A stretch of 5,470 nucleotides of DNA from Clostridiales bacterium. GTDB taxonomy: Bacteria > Bacillota > Clostridia > Christensenellales > Aristaeellaceae. Below are positions 5,203 through 5,470 of the stretch, piece after piece. The notes below the pieces were generated by a model that was not told the origin of the DNA, searched no databases, and saw only the letters and a list, made by a program, of their open reading frames with translations. The position numbers and the translations under genes are program-made. The stretch is from the NCBI GenBank assembly GCA_019420065.1, contig JAHZHX010000092.1, forward strand, positions 1-5,470. The letters run 5' to 3'. How positions within the stretch are numbered: the first letter of the stretch is position 1; each line of letters starts with the position of its first letter.

Positions 5203-5470
5203 ATGAATGCATATGTTGAACGCGTTTATACAGGCCTTTGCGCCCGTAACGCGCATGAAAAAGAATTTCTGCAAGCCGCCGAGGAAATCCTCACGTCCCT
5301 TTCTCCCGTGTTTGACAAGCACCCCGAATATGAAAAGGCCGGGCTGCTGGACCGTTTCGTCGAGCCTGAGCGCGTGATCCTCTTTCGCGTTCCCTGGCTG
5401 GACGACAAGGGCTGCGTGCAGGTCAACCGCGGCTACCGCGTGCAGTTCAACAGCGCCATCGGCCCCTACA
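5203..5470 (+). CDS. gdhA: NADP-type glutamate dehydrogenase, 5' part (cut by window edge)
   Basis: The first 89 codons of a hexameric glutamate dehydrogenase, which interconverts 2-oxoglutarate plus ammonium and glutamate, in bacteria of this type usually with NADP(H). The N-terminal part of the substrate-binding domain is plain: LLDRFVEPERVILFRVPW (48-65) and then DDKGCVQVNRGYRVQFNSAI (67-86), ending at GPY (87-89), just before the KGG(M/L)RFHP substrate-binding motif expected next. It follows E. coli GdhA closely through this stretch (LLERLVEPERVIQFRVVW; QVNRAWRVQFSSAIGPY). The full protein should be about 445-450 residues, so roughly 80% lies outside the window. GAGGAGG (5186-5192) is ten bases before the chosen ATG. 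An ATG at 5195 is out of frame, too close to that site, and stops after three codons. It has its own promoter region and appears functionally separate from the cell-wall operon. Cofactor preference is inferred from family likeness, since the nucleotide-binding domain is not visible. Confidence 0.93.
   Translation, partial: MNAYVERVYTGLCARNAHEKEFLQAAEEILTSLSPVFDKHPEYEKAGLLDRFVEPERVILFRVPWLDDKGCVQVNRGYRVQFNSAIGPY

Overview
The window looks like a chromosomal segment from a GC-rich member of the Bacillota, most likely a gut-type Clostridia lineage. This rests on the strong AGGAGG-type ribosome binding sites, a Firmicute-style Myb/SANT-like (RsfA-type) regulator, the FHA - SEDS - class B PBP gene order, and a gdhA most like bacterial NADP-type glutamate dehydrogenases. 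The exact genus cannot be read from the sequence. There are six genes: five complete and one cut by the right edge. No tRNA, rRNA, CRISPR array, transposase or phage gene was seen.

Left end (1-151): no gene is visible. It holds four back-to-back, near-perfect stem-loops. The last, beside the minus-strand gene, is followed by a T run on the + strand and reads as an intrinsic terminator for transcription entering from the left. Positions 152-940 (minus strand) encode a 262-residue regulator with two tandem Myb/SANT-like domains. A divergent, AT-rich intergenic region (941-1112) carries a good minus-strand promoter and a small inverted repeat. It separates this gene from a 118-residue stand-alone OmpR/PhoB-type winged-helix protein (1113-1469, + strand) that has no receiver domain.

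Core (1475-5085): an extended -10 promoter precedes a tight three-gene operon. It encodes a membrane-anchored FHA-domain protein, a SEDS glycan polymerase (FtsW/RodA/SpoVE family), and a short class B penicillin-binding transpeptidase. Both junctions are 4-base ATGA stop/start overlaps, so translation is probably coupled. The SEDS protein would polymerise glycan strands from lipid II and the PBP would cross-link them. The FHA protein is probably a scaffold or regulator, although its usual phosphothreonine-binding residues appear to be replaced. The arrangement recalls the fhaB-rodA-pbpA part of the actinobacterial cell-wall cluster, but no Ser/Thr kinase or phosphatase gene lies in this window.

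Right end (5086-5470): an AT-rich intergenic region with candidate promoters leads into the first 89 codons of gdhA, an independent nitrogen-assimilation gene.

Most of the window is recognisable cell-wall and central-metabolism content. The less ordinary parts are the hairpin array, the two-repeat Myb-like protein, the divergent FHA domain with its long acidic/proline-rich tail, and the orphan winged-helix gene.
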